DNA of 64,000 nt, from NCBI GenBank assembly GCA_000469685.2, contig LS997566.1:7050491-7114490 (forward strand), read 5' to 3'. Position 1 is the stretch's first letter. Each line of letters opens with the position of its first letter. The translations under genes and the position numbers were made by a program. Below, piece by piece: positions 23,151-34,892 of the stretch. Under the pieces are notes generated by a model, which saw nothing but the letters and a program-made list of their open reading frames with translations, made no database searches and was not told where the DNA came from. This stretch comes from Haemonchus contortus (taxonomy: Eukaryota; Nematoda; Chromadorea; Rhabditida; Trichostrongylidae).

Positions 23151-24178
23151 AATTATTATTGTACAGAAATGACAATGTAAGTAGCATTTTAAAAATATCT
23201 AGGGAAGCCTTACCTATGTCAGCGAACGATTTGGGAGACTTTTCGAATGTGTTGCGCCCTTCTGTTCGTCAAAGGATATGCAGGTTTGCTCAGCTTAGCA
23301 TAGGAAGATCAGATATTAAGTCAGATCTTTTCACCATTTAAGGAGTTGATTGTGGGAAAAGGGTAACTACAGAAGTTCGAGAGACCCTTATCAAAGTCGT
23401 AAACGAGAAATGTTCTTCAATGCCAGGAAACCTGCGTTTCAATAGTGACGAAAGCTTTAACCTAATGTCACTTTCGAATCACTTCAAATTTGGGCTCTTT
23501 GCATAGCCAAAGCAGAGAGGTTAATTGATTTATTGCATTTTTCTAGTTCAGGCATCGTCAGTAAGTTATTCCGCCCATGCTCCTTCATTGCAGAGCTATG
23601 ATTGCAAACTGGAATAAAAAGCTTCCGAAGGAAGTGTATCAGGGGGTAAGGCCGAACCACCTCTTCTCCTTTGATGGGCAAAGGTTGGTGACGTCGTTTT
23701 TTAGTTTACTTTTCATTGTTGTTTATTTCCTTCCGTATTCGAATTTTGGCTAGATTGACCTGTGCTATTGCTTCCTCTTACAATCAGAACAATTGGTATT
23801 CTTCAGCACCTACGCGGGAGACTGGAGAAGCTCATTAGCTGAAGCAGTAAATGATGCAGACAAAGTAGATCCGGTAGGTCATAGACCTCCACTCTGAATC
23901 CTAACGAATCTCGTTTTTATATGAGCATCATTTCATAAACAGTTTGAATTGACTATTTTCTGCAGTCCAATTTTCTACACCGTATAGAGGTCATGTGTGG
24001 TCTTCCTGCTACGAAGATTGGGTGTATTGTCGAGCCAACCAACCCCAAACATGCAGAAACGCTTTATCTGCGTTGCAACTATCAGTAAGATTTCATTCAA
24101 TCTATTCACTAGTAAAGAAGCTACAGCATTTTTAATAGTTCCCATTTTGGAAACTTACAGTTTGCATTTAGGATGTGA
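23151..24178 (+). pseudogene. Gene E: type 3 CAP/ASP-related gene, broken
   Basis: Copy of gene C without promoter or exon 1. The exon 2 acceptor reads TTTTCGA instead of TTTTCAG (near 23246). The exon 3 donor is GACGAAAGC instead of GACGTAAGC (near 23450). Exon 4 has a stop (SYDCKLE then TAA, near 23616). Exons 5 and 6 stay open, with STYAGDWRSSLAEAV, then KIGC-type and CNY-type segments ending at 24086, and a stop at 24176-24178. Several independent lesions make it a clear pseudogene. Confidence 0.7.
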
Positions 24179-25101
24179 CCGTTTCGCTCAGCACGCCCGG
24201 ATACAAATGTATGTGCTACGTGACGATTTGGGCTCTTTGAAAATTTGGGCACATCGATTAATATTATATAAATAAACACGTCGTACACTGTGCTGTGCAG
24301 ATATATGCGAGATCTTAGTATAAAAAAGGAGATCCATCACTGAATATTTAATGGGGCAGCTGGTGTCTCTCTTGCACAAGCAAGAAAAAACTCTTGTGCC
24401 TGAGGAGACGATATGTTGAGAGCTGTCCTTCTGAATTTCGTGAGAAGGACGCTATTTTGATTCAAAAAGTTGACAGCTTTCCAGATAAGTACGAACTGGG
24501 ATGAACAATGCCGTAGGTAGAACTTCCCTCTACGCTCACACCTCACGGCCTCCTCAAATTTACAGATTTTGGTTTGTATTCACCATCAACTTTCTCCTTA
24601 GTCGTAACGATCGATGCGAAGATTATGGCAAAAATACAAATTTCTTACTCCGATTCATCATCTTTCTTATCTTCAACGCGCTACAACTCCACGAATTGTC
24701 CTCAACGTCGTCTCATGTAGGCCTAAACACATTACATTTATGCCAGTTGAATCGCTCGGCCAGCGCTGGGCCCACTCCTTTAGGTATGAAATTTGGCCTG
24801 CCATCACTTTCGAACTTGACTGCTCTGTTGCAAGAGAACAGGAGAGACACTCACTAATGCGCACTTCGTGAACTCCCAGCGCTTATAAATAGAGTTGTGA
24901 TCAAATTAGGGTATGACTGCAAGTAACTTAATTCATCCCTCGGTTTTTTGATTCTGCGCCTCAACCTCATCCAAAATTCAGCGCTCTATGTTCACAGAAA
25001 CATTTTTTGCGCACGCCCCTCTCCCTACAGGCGGAGTTCAGACCACTCACTATCACCAGTGTTTTCATCTCCTGTGCTCCTACACAGATTCGAATGATCT
25101 A

Positions 25102-26404
25102 CAGGGTGCGGCAAAAGTTCTGGCAACGGTAAACATGATCGTAAAAACGCACAAATCGATCGATTCATGATACAACTCCAACAGCATTTAACAACAGCTA
25201 TACAGATCACGAAAACAAAATTGATCTCGAACTAGCCTCCTTTTGTGCGAATACAGGCTAAAAGTCTCCTAGGAAATGGGTCGACGGCGGCATGGAGGTA
25301 GTCTTCGTCCAAATCCTCTCATGCTTCAACAAGGGTTGCACGTAGAGCACCCAAACTTCTATGCTTAGTAGAGCAGGCTTTCCTCTTATGAACTTACCAC
25401 ACGGGATGGTCTAATGGATTTGAGGCTGGACTGTTTCGGGGCCAATCGTCCGACGAGTTGAGGTCTGGGAAGTGCGTTCCGCACCAGTCCTGTACCACTT
25501 TGGACTTGTGTGCTGGAGCTGAGCCCTGTTGACAAGTCCATGTCCGGTTGCCGAAATGGGATTGTGCCCAAGGGAGTAACTCCTTCTCCAACATGCCTTT
25601 TACATAGGTCTTGCTATCCACCTTGGCTCCTTTCTCCAAGAAAATCAGGGACATCTTGCCGTCCGATGTGATTGCCCCAAAAACCGTCAACGGCTTGGGG
25701 TGTCCAGATCGCTGAGCAATCCCTCCATGTTGGCTGGCTTGTGCAGGGCTCCCCGCTATCATTCTATCGATTTGGGTGTTCAGGAATTGATCTGTTGAAA
25801 ACAGGCATTCGTCAGTGAAAAGGATGTCGCTGTGCCGTGCCTGCGCAAATCGCATTAAACGCTCCCTAAATCTTTTGAGCCTAGTTTTCTTCATACGCTT
25901 AGTTAGCATGTGAGCTTTTCTGATCTTATAAGAGCGAAGTCGAAGGTAGCTGGTGACAATGCTTCTGACCGATCGAGCAGGAATTCCGACCTCAAGAGCC
26001 GTTTGTCTTTCGGACCTACGAGGGTGGCGGCGGGTTCTCTCTCGAATGATTTTCACGATTTCCTTTGTCGTTGCACTCTTCGGTCTTCCATTTCTAGGCT
26101 TGTCCTCCATAGTTCCTGTCGCCTTGTACCTGTTAACGTCGTTGGACACGGTTCTTGAGGGAATCTGGAGCTGTTTGAAGATGGTCTTTGCCGTGCATTC
26201 AGTCAGATGGAGGTGCAGTATGGAGGGTCGTTGGTCTTTGCTTGTCACTATTCTGTAAGATGGCATATTCAAGAACGGCCAGTTTATGGAATGTATAGAA
26301 GAGGACTTGCAGTAAATAGTGGCACAGATCTTGTCGGGATCGAAGGCCTCATTTTTTATAGAAAACCTGAAACGGGTCTTTGCCAGAACTTTTGCCGCAC
26401 CCTG
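25102..26404 (-). mobile_element. Tc1/mariner superfamily transposon (DD37D, maT-like), 1303 bp
   Basis: Inverted terminal repeats CAGGGTGCGGCAAAAGTTCT at both ends are flanked by TA at 25100-25101 and 26405-26406. The single gene inside is a near full-length transposase. The paralogous spacer at 16,880 shows the site without insertion. Confidence 0.93.
25232..26266 (-). pseudogene. Tc1-like (DD37D) transposase, two stops and a lost catalytic Asp
   Basis: A frame of 345 codons runs from ATG at 26266 to a stop at 25232. It has an N-terminal helix-turn-helix region, the GRPKSATTKE linker and DILFTDECLFS with the first catalytic Asp. The second catalytic site reads QQGSAPAH where the family has QQDSAPAH, a Gly that one base change would explain. 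The third Asp is in NPLDH, 38 positions later, as in DD37D elements. Premature stops occur at about 25394 (TAA) and further on (TGA where Trp is expected). The lesions are few, so the insertion is fairly young but dead. Confidence 0.88.
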
Positions 26405-26543
26405 TAGTTCCAAAGTACACGCACACATTCATACACACACAAACGAACAGACGCGCACACCGACACAAACACACAGACATATGCAGGTATACACATAGAC
26501 CGGGAAACCTAGAGACACGCTGAGCGCGCTATATGTGGTAGGA

Positions 26544-28290
26544 TAAACAACCAAATAAATAAAGGAAGTATAAGTGAAACATTGCTATTCGCCTTCATGT
26601 CACAGAACTTGATGGTACACAAAAAAGGACTTGTAAAGTAGGGCCAACTTCTTTGACCACAAAGGCTGTCAAAACAAAAGAAAACAAAAACATAGGCACG
26701 CCTGAGCTGAGCTATGCTCTTTTGCCTTTAACTAAGATTCTCTCACTTAAACGTACATTGTAGAAATCGCTTATTCCATTTAAAAACGTTCTAGAAGCGG
26801 GAAAAAAGTGAATAACATCAGGATGTAGGAGTAGTGCACACCTGTGTTGTATCAGATACCCACAGAAACTGTGTCAGACATTGTACATCGACTCTGATGA
26901 TCTTATTTATTTATTTATTTGGTGCACGCTTAGGTGCGCTAACTGCAATTCTAAGATCACATTAACTCAACAACCTGCACTCAATTAAAAGAAAGTATGG
27001 TTTACAACAGAAGATTGAAAGATAGAAGGATCTCCAGTCAGGTGCAACAAAAAAGAATGAACCGAAGTAGGCACTACAGGAAGGTCAGATAGGTACTACG
27101 AGCTGTATGCTGGTAATTGATGAGCATCCACATTTGATTTCATTTCAATTGGCGGATGGCGCTAGGGATAACGCCACTCACAGACAAACACTAGCATACC
27201 TTTGGAATCGGAGACCGAATTTTCGGATGTTAGGTATTCCCTACCCCTAACAATTCTATACAGTACTCCAACCAAAACTATCAAGTCAAGAAGTTGAAAG
27301 TAGGATGGTGGCAGCAACTCCTATATTCAAACAAAGACTAAGTTTCTAACTATATCACCATTTATCAAGATGCACTCTTCTGCTCAGACACGCAGTGGTG
27401 GTCAGAATTCGAATATAACATATGCAAAGAGTTGCAGTGGTTCGTTTTAATGAAGGTTGATATTTTCATACTATACTATGAGACGAGCTATTGAACACAA
27501 TAAACCAGTGGTACAACTGAACCTACGGATGAAGGTCTAGGTCGGCCGGAGCGGGAGTAGCCCAGGCTCCTACTCCCTACCATTCGAGCATATTAGATGT
27601 TGTTGCAGCGAAGGCACTAATTAGGGACGAATTTTCATTGGAGAACTGCTGATACCATAAAAAATTTTATGGCTTCCTTCAACAGATGCATTAGGTCAAA
27701 AACACTGCTGCAGTAGGTCTAGAGGTTCCCACTACCTATACTGTTTAGTGAAGGTAATTCAGCAATAAAAGCTCGCGCTGTCCTGACTTTCCCTAACAAG
27801 AGGTTATTATGACGTACTTAAGTGCTGAAATTAACGAAAAAAGCAACCGGTTCTACTATTGATTTGAATTCATCTGATTGGTTTCTTGAATTCGGTTCTC
27901 ACTTCTTACCATTGGAAAAGCTACACCGGAGTGCGTACCACTCTAGATACTTCGGGCAATACATATGAGAAGGCGTCGAATCATTTTTGGGTGTCTGTAC
28001 CACAGTAGGGACTTACAAATGTAGTTTCTCAGAAACCTGATTAATGTGTATGAGGGATCGCAGTAGATTTCGCTGAACGGGGTATATGATCACCGCAAAT
28101 CTTTGGGGCATATCACTATACACAGCTGCGCCACGCTCTCCTATGAAAGCAGCTTGCTATCATAATAGATCTTGCCCTTGTTGCATGCGGAAAGTAAGCA
28201 AATATATGGAATTAGTAACGGTAGCACAACATCAGAGCTCATGCTGATAAAAAAGATGTGTGGCACACCGTTCAGTATCGTTGCAAAGTG
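26544..28290. other. Spacer between genes E and F, no gene seen
   Basis: Paralogous to 17,046-18,260. It has an extra block, about 26,903-27,243, that the paralogue lacks. The block starts with (TTTA)n and GGTGCACGCTTAGGTGCGCT, which on the minus strand is the 3' end of a short retrotransposon with an (AAAT)n tail. Confidence 0.5.
26903..27243 (-). mobile_element. Short retrotransposon insertion with (AAAT)n tail
   Basis: Inserted relative to the paralogous position near 17,590. On the minus strand it ends AGCGCACCTAAGCGTGCACC followed by (AAAT)n. Related ends occur at 28,297-28,336 and, as a tiny fragment, at 7,339-7,376. It could be a SINE or a truncated RTE; no coding part was seen. Confidence 0.45.
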
Positions 28291-28296
28291 TGTCTA

Positions 28297-30078
28297 TATT
28301 TATTTATTTATTTATTTATGCACTCGGAAGTGCGCTTGTAACAGAAACTTCACCAGTTAGATAACACAAACATACTAATTGCAGAAGCAAACACAGATGA
28401 AGATAGAACAACGTAGCATGATGGAAGGCATGGTAGTATTCTTAGAATAAAGCTACAACAATTGACAACTAGACTACCTAGCTGGAAGCACTCTTTAGAA
28501 TTATTTGATCACATATTTATTTGCTTTGCTCTCAAGCAATGATCTCGAACTGTAGTGAAAAGGCGGGAGTTGAATATCGTCTTGGTAGGGAAACTATCCT
28601 ACTATATATAACGCGCTAAGTGTGTCTGTTGGTTTGTCCGTCTGTGTGTGTGTGTGCGTGTGTGTGTGTGTGTGTGTGTTTGACCGGAAATTCATAACTC
28701 CGGTTCCCGTCGACCTAGAGAGTTCAAATTTGGTAGGTGTAAGGGGGACAGGATGGGAACACTAATGGTGGGTGGTGGTGCCGGACTCCGCCCACAGGGG
28801 GCGGGGTTTGTGCGAAATAAATGTTTGAGCGCAAATTCATAACTCCGGTTCCCGTCGACCTAGAGAGTTCAAACTTGGTGGGTGTAAGGGGGGCAGGATG
28901 GGAACACTAATGGTGGGTGGCAGGACCGGACTCCGCCCACAAGGGGCGGGGTTTGTGTGAAAAACTTAAACTTGGACCTAGAGCGTTCAAATTTGGTAGG
29001 AGTACAGGCGGCAGGATTGAAACACTCACGGTGGGTGGCAGGACCGGACTCCGCCCACAAGGGGCGGGGTTTGTGGGAAAACTTAAACTTGAACCTAGAG
29101 CGTTCAAATTTGGTAGGAATACAGGCGGCAGGGCGGAAACACTTATGGTGGGTGGCAGGACCGGACTCTGCGCACAATGGGGGGGGGGGGGGGGGTTTGA
29201 GCGGAAAATCATAACTCCTCAAGGGTGCAGGGCTTATAGAGATATGTCAAAATGGACCTAGAGCGGTCAAACTTAGTAGGAATACAGGAGGCAGGATAGG
29301 AACACTGATGATAGGTTGCAAGACCAAACTCCGCCCCAAAGGACTGGGCGTGAATAAATACTGTTAGTTCGGACCCAGACCGTTGAAGCTTGAAGGCACA
29401 AGGAGTTGGCTGGGAACATTGATGGTAGCTAACATAGTAGACTCAGCCGCGATGAAGTGTCTGAATACTTTTTTCTCTAAATAATCGCCTTTGTGATATA
29501 ATGCGATGTTCTATTCGGACACAGCGAAGATGGCTTACAGAAAAAAAACCCTCACAATTTGAAGGTAATACTGAGGGTGTACAGCTTTCAAGGAAAAAGT
29601 AGAATCCGAAGTTTTATTTGCGCATCATGGTGAGCGCCCGGCGTAGCCGGGCGAACCCATTAGAAGGGGGGAAGGCCGGCGTTAGCTGGGCGGCCCGACT
29701 GGTACAGAAATACACAAAACAGACAATCCAGAAATTACATCATCGCCCTTAAACACACTGGACGTCATATTTGCACAGAAAAAAAATTGAAGTGAAAGGA
29801 AATAAGAGATACTTTCATTGATGCCATTGACGGAGATGGCTCCAACATCAATAGTGGGCATAAAAAAATCAGCTGTTCACTCGCACCTCACCACTGTTGT
29901 TAGTTGTTAAAGAGACGGCAATCGCCAAGGCGATCGAGAGTGGCGAGGCGGTGTTTGTAGAGCTGGCTGCCCAAATAGGAGTCTCCTCGCCACCACCATA
30001 AACATCAAGTAAAAATTAAAAGTATATGAGATTATGAAGTGCGTTTTGACATCAAGTGTGTGTAACAGCATTACGAGG
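28297..30078 (-). mobile_element. Composite insertion upstream of gene F
   Basis: The upstream region of type 1 genes is continuous in D (GTCTATATTTATCAAGTTTGG at 18267) but here about 1.78 kb separates its halves (28,297 and 30,079). The block starts with (TTTA)n and ATGCACTCGGAAGTGCGCTT, an inverted retrotransposon 3' end, and contains Helitron-like element (e). No gene was seen in it. Confidence 0.5.
28597..29702 (+). mobile_element. Helitron-like non-autonomous element (e), about 1.1 kb
   Basis: Starts A|TCCTACTATATATAACGCGC and ends CCCGACTGG|T, fitting a TC...CTRR element inserted between A and T. A perfect 8-bp stem CGCCCGGC-GTA-GCCGGGCG lies at 29635-29653 and a weaker GC hairpin at 29674-29690. 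Between them are a (TG)n tract and about five modules of 115-146 bp (28,690-29,360) with GTCGACCTAGAG, GTTCAAATTTGGTAGG and GGACTCCGCCCAC. A 17-G run at 29179-29195 sits in one module. No Rep/helicase gene. Confidence 0.5.
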
Positions 30079-30635
30079 AATTTATGAAGTTTGGGTAGAA
30101 CTTTCGTGGCAGCAAGCTGGTTTCAAGGGTCAAGGGAATGTACATAATTTGTGCTGTTCATGTTAAAATGTCCTCTCGAGTTTGACTGCAGGATATCAGA
30201 TGTAATTCCAGCAGCTCAAGCTCAATACACCGCTCAAATCACTAGCGCGAGTAAAAGGAAATCGTTGTAGGATTGTTTAACCCAAAACTTCCCCCTTAAG
30301 AGGTCTAAGCGCATTCAAAAGCTCGAGCTGAATTAAAAATTTCAAGGGTATGAAAATTGCTGCTGAGAAAATCTGTTTCCCCGTATCGAGGGTGTATGCA
30401 GAGGTTGATTTCTTTAAGTTCGAGCTGCTTGCAAAGTATAATAGATTTCGGTTTTGAACACGTAACCTATAAGGGGCCTGGCTTTGCCGTTAACAATTTC
30501 AAAGTAGCAATTCCAAAGTACATGAAGCTGTCTCTGAAGAGTTAAACTTTGCTGAATACATCTCCACTTCATTTTTTTACTTAGTGAACCTCAGAATTTT
30601 TGGCCACACATTACTTGCATTACATAGCATTGTTG

Positions 30636-30690
30636 CAGCTGCGCGTTATTTACAATTTCTATTAATGCGGCACAAACTCTCGTATAAAAA
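30636..30690 (+). promoter_or_regulatory. Core promoter of gene F: E-box plus TATA box
   Basis: CAGCTG at 30636-30641 and TATAAAAA at 30683-30690, 55 bp before the ATG at 30738, with the same spacing as in gene A. Confidence 0.55.
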
Positions 30691-30737
30691 GGCCCTCGTA
30701 ATTGGCTTCACGCATTGCTACGCTACGGTTTGCTAAT

Positions 30738-31880
30738 ATGCATCTCCTTATCATTTCTGTGGTGGGTTTGAAGCGTTTTCAGTGACAACTTGTAGTTGTA
30801 CATTGATGCTTAGCTTTTCCAATTTATAACAACTACTTTACTACAGTAAAGTAACAGTGCATAAATAAACAACAGTGTTCGAAAAACATCAAGTGCTAAC
30901 TAGCGAGATACTTGATAGTCTTTTCAGATGTGTTGCGGCATCTTGCTCGCTCAGGAGAATCGAAAAGGTTCGCCCAAACCCTAGCGTCGAAGGTTTAGTT
31001 CGAATTGTTTTGTTATTTCAGAGGAAAGGTGCAGGAAAGATGTCCCCCTAAGCGTTCGAGAGGTCCTTATAGATGTCTTAAACGACTTCTGTACTACTGC
31101 AGGTGGAAGGAAGCTGAACATTAACGTAAGTTGTTCCGTGTTACGGCACGTCTGACCAGTTCAAATCCAACCTCACTATAAAAGCTTGGAAGTCAATCAA
31201 TTCATTGCATTTCTGCAGGTATGTATGGTAGACCATTTCTCAACGGTATTCATTACTATAGATGCTATTCTCCACTAATACAGTAGTCATTCAAATTACA
31301 GAACTATGATTGTAATTTGGGACGAAAAGCCTCCAAAGGAAGACAAATCGAAAAAGCTGAAACAGACCCATACACATACTTCGATGGCCAAAGGTTTTCT
31401 CATGCGTTTGTTCATTGAGTTTTCGTTGTTGATCCGTTTCTCAAGCATCTCATAACCAGTCTGATTTGCTTGTAAAATGGTTTACTCCTCCTACAATAAG
31501 AATAAGAATGGTATTATTTAGCCCTTTTGAATTTGATTGGCAATAATCGCTAAGTGAAGCAGTCAAGGTTGCAGACAAAGAAGGCACAGTAAGTTACGTG
31601 ACGAAATGCTTACAATGCTTCAATTAATCGTTTTCCACAGCCCGTACTTACAAACCCAGTAGCGCTTATGTGTGCTTTTGGCAAAAAAGTTGGATGTAGC
31701 ATCAAGTTGAGCACTTCCAACGAAACCGGCATACACGAGCTGAAGCTACGCTGCAACTATAGGTTCGTTTTAATCATTCACCTCATTCATCATTCCACTC
31801 ATCTCACCACAGTCGAACGTGCTATGGCATTTCACAAACTATAATAGAATGCGTTTAGGATGCTTCAATTTCCTGCATAG
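30738..31880 (+). pseudogene. Gene F: type 1 CAP/ASP-related gene with one in-frame stop
   Basis: All seven exons match gene A: 30738-30761, 30928-30967, 31022-31125, 31302-31393, 31522-31588, 31641-31762, 31859-31880. All splice sites are intact. Exon 5 carries TAA at 31544-31546 where A has AAA, which would cut the protein before the Cys-rich C-terminal half. Exons 3 and 4 with their introns are almost identical to A, while exons 5-7 differ more. The single lesion suggests recent loss, or a sequencing error. Confidence 0.65.
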
Positions 31881-34810
31881 AACTTCACGTGATGCATGAT
31901 TAGCTCTATCTTTGAGCGTCACTATTCAATTCGAATAAATATTTTTCATCTGGTGAACAGTGCAAGTTTTTGTGAGATCGCCGGCGCATCAGCGGCACTG
32001 TGACCCTTCAGCACTGAAAATAGCTGTCGAACGACCATCGAGGTTAAAATCCGGGGAACGCATAGGGGCATGACTGCTAGGCAAAAAGGCAGCTTTCTCG
32101 AAATAGTGGAACGGCGTGCACCATTTATTGAATATAGCACTCCGGTCTTGATCCCTTCAAGCAGCTAACACAAAGCTATAATTGCAGAGCTATTAGCTGA
32201 GCTTTTGAGCTTAGTTGAAAAGAACGGGTCCAGGCTACGAGCTCCTCGACATTTTGTTCCATTATTTACCGGTGCACGAATAATCAGCGCTTAATGTTGT
32301 AGTTTTTCCTTCACTCTGCCATCCATGCTAAGCGTGATATCAGCCTAGCAATCCTACTTTGCAAGCTGACCCCGAAACATACTAGCCCATTTCCATTACT
32401 CTGGTTCGGAGAACACGACGGTCCGCAGAGGAATTCGGAGCAAAAGTAATGTCAATTAGGGGGAACTGGATCAGCACTTCCCTGTCTCAGACAGATGGGT
32501 GAGCCAGTTTAAATTCAGAGTGGAGCACACTTTTCGTAAATGGAGATCAGAGCATAGGTCGAATGTCGATTTTTATTGTAAATTCCCCTTCCTGTATTCC
32601 TCGCTCGCCCAAAAATTGTAACTCCAGACATTTCGCAATGGTGGGCTCACGATGCTCCTAGACTGCTAGCTTGTGACAGGATTAGGATTAGGATGTTTTA
32701 CGCAAGTTCACGCTGTTGGAATGATGATTCAAATATGGACCCGGTTGGAAATCTTTGTGACCAGGTCGGGAAGATAAAGTCAGGGCTGCTCTTATTATAG
32801 GGGGGGGGGGGGGGCGCAATTCACGCGTGACCCCATTAGAGCTCATCGCGCACGCAGCATCGTTTCAGTACCTTTCTGTTGAGATGGACCAAATAAATTT
32901 GTAGTAGTCCACGGCTTCACCATGAATAGAGCAAATCTCTTTACTATGGCTGAAAAGCCCCTTCGAGATTGAGAATTCACCTCATAGGTTAACAATTTAC
33001 TTGTCAAACGTTCAATATAAGAGTACCTTCAAATTTTTTTCCTAGTAAATGCAATCCTTCTGTAAACGTGCATAGTTGGTCATTTCTTCACTTATTCAAC
33101 TTATAAGTTCTTATTTCTTTCGTTATGATGGTAGGCATTATGTTTCAGCACTTTTTGTCCGACGACCTCATTATATTGACGCGTGAATCGCACCACACCC
33201 TTTATTATAGCCTCTGCCAAGGTGAAGATGAGAAAGTAGTGTTTACGATTGTGTACACACATGCTGAGAACGGAGAAATGTTGTATGTCGAGAAAAGCTT
33301 CGGGAGTTTACGGGTATCACTAGACAGGGGAGCATTTCATTTGTGTAGAATACAGAGGTGCCGTCTTTGAAAATTTTACCGGTACAGATAGAAGCTGGCA
33401 GTAGAGAAAGCAATTTCTTCCCTCTTTAGCGATGATACTTTCAAAGGCAGTATAATGCTGACTGCCAGCGAATTTCACCTAGAAGGAGCAATGAATGTTG
33501 TGAAATCCGACATGATGTCCGAGCACTTCCATTTTATAGAAGGAACGTGTGTGATGGCCTTCATGTTATGACATCCTATTACGTTCTTAGAAAACTATCG
33601 GTATTACTACGGGCTGAGGCCATGTTACGTACGCTCTGGTTGGCAACCCACACCTCTGAAGTCAAATGGGTTAGATTTAAACTCTCGTAAAGAAGTAACC
33701 TTCACTGGCACGATTTTCTTACATTGGCATTCGATAGCGAAGTGGATTCTTCACATCACACTACATGAAACACATTTATGTCACACACTATATGAAACAT
33801 ATTTATGCCAACTAATTTCTTCCTGCCGATGCTTTCGGTTACTGTTTGTGGTCTGGGGCAGCTTCTTTACCGGTAGACTGGGCTGTAAACTACAGGTAGT
33901 GACTGCAAAGTAGACCGTCATGAATATCGGAAGGACGGAAGGCTTGGTTGGCCCAGGCGGATAACGATCATGATGAGGAGTACTTGGCTTAATTCAACAT
34001 TCGAAATTTTGGCCCCAGCACAACAATTCACGTCAGTGCAGAATTGAAGTGGTGAAATCACGCTACGCAAGAACGCGCGATCTCTTGCTATAGCAGCTTT
34101 GAAGAACCGCTTTTATAGGAGCTTCGTTCTGGCCAAATAGGGAAATTATGTAAATGCCAAATATAACAACGGCGGCAAAAGGAAAAGCGATAGCGCAAAG
34201 AAAAATTGCAGAACGGCTGTTCCAATACCGTTGCAGGTCCTGCAAGGCAGATGGAATCGCATGTTTCTGGGAACATGCTCAAAAAAGCTACTGAGTGTCG
34301 TTCCTTGTGAAATCGTTTCCAGATCGGAGAGGGACCGAGGACAACAGTGCAAACTACTTCTACTTACAACTTCACCTTGATAGCGCTGACGAGTTAAATG
34401 ATCTCGGCGAGTGGAAGGGATCGACTAAAGCACTGGGTTTGTTCAACAATGTTAAGTGTGGTAAACTTGTCTCCGAAAGCTGCACCAGCATCAAAGTGTT
34501 TGTATAAGGTAAAACGTCCTTCTGTGAAGATCGATTCCTGAAATTATGTATACAGAAAGGTTTCCACTAGTTCATCTCGCTTGCTGAATTCACTTTCATG
34601 ATGATTGTGCACCGAGGACAACAGTGTAAACTACTTCTACCTACAGCTTCACCTTGATAGCACTGCAAAAGCATCGGAATTTAGGTGTCATACTTTTATT
34701 GACTCGGTACTGTTACAGCTGTGGGAACTACCGTTTCCTAATACTACGCGTTCTGTCGTTTGCCAACATTACTAGACTTTCGCGATTAGAAGTTTTATTT
34801 ATCCATGCCG
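31881..34810. other. Spacer between genes F and G, no gene seen
   Basis: Paralogous to 1,867-4,680. It contains the MITE at 32801-33201 and a 15-G run at 32800-32814. An AATAAA-like signal for F lies at about 31935. Confidence 0.5.
32801..33201. mobile_element. MITE, 401 bp, with 9-bp target duplication
   Basis: TTATTATAG stands at 32792-32800 and again at 33202-33210, and once only at the empty paralogous site 2922-2930. The ends are inverted: after the G-run the left end reads GCGCAATTCACGCGTGA, and the right end inverted reads GTGCGATTCACGCGTCAA. No coding capacity. A 9-bp duplication fits Mutator-like elements, but class is inferred. Confidence 0.75.
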
Positions 34811-34816
34811 CATTCC

Positions 34817-34826
34817 TATATAAAAG
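34817..34826 (+). promoter_or_regulatory. TATA box of gene G
   Basis: TATATAAAAG lies 76 bp before the ATG at 34893. A CAGCTG at 34716-34721 lies about 100 bp further upstream. Confidence 0.5.
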
Positions 34827-34892
34827 CAACTTTCGCTGATGCTATACATCCAAGTCAGCTCTTCGCTTTGTTCAGACCGCAACTTGACTATA

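Larger units (their letters stand above)
24950..26543 (-). mobile_element. Helitron-like element (d), inverted, interrupted by a Tc1-like element
   Basis: On the minus strand it begins A|TCCTACCACATATAGCGCGC at 26543, has a TG-rich tract, then module words interrupted at 26404-25102 by the transposon, and continues to about 24,950 (inverted CGCCCCTCTCCCTACAGGCG). It is the paralogue of element (c). Its 3' hairpin was not seen. Confidence 0.45.

Noticed and set aside
28907..29222. Pro-rich frames such as the one containing SNPPPPPHCAQ
   Set aside because: They are the antisense reading of the Helitron-like modules and the G-run.
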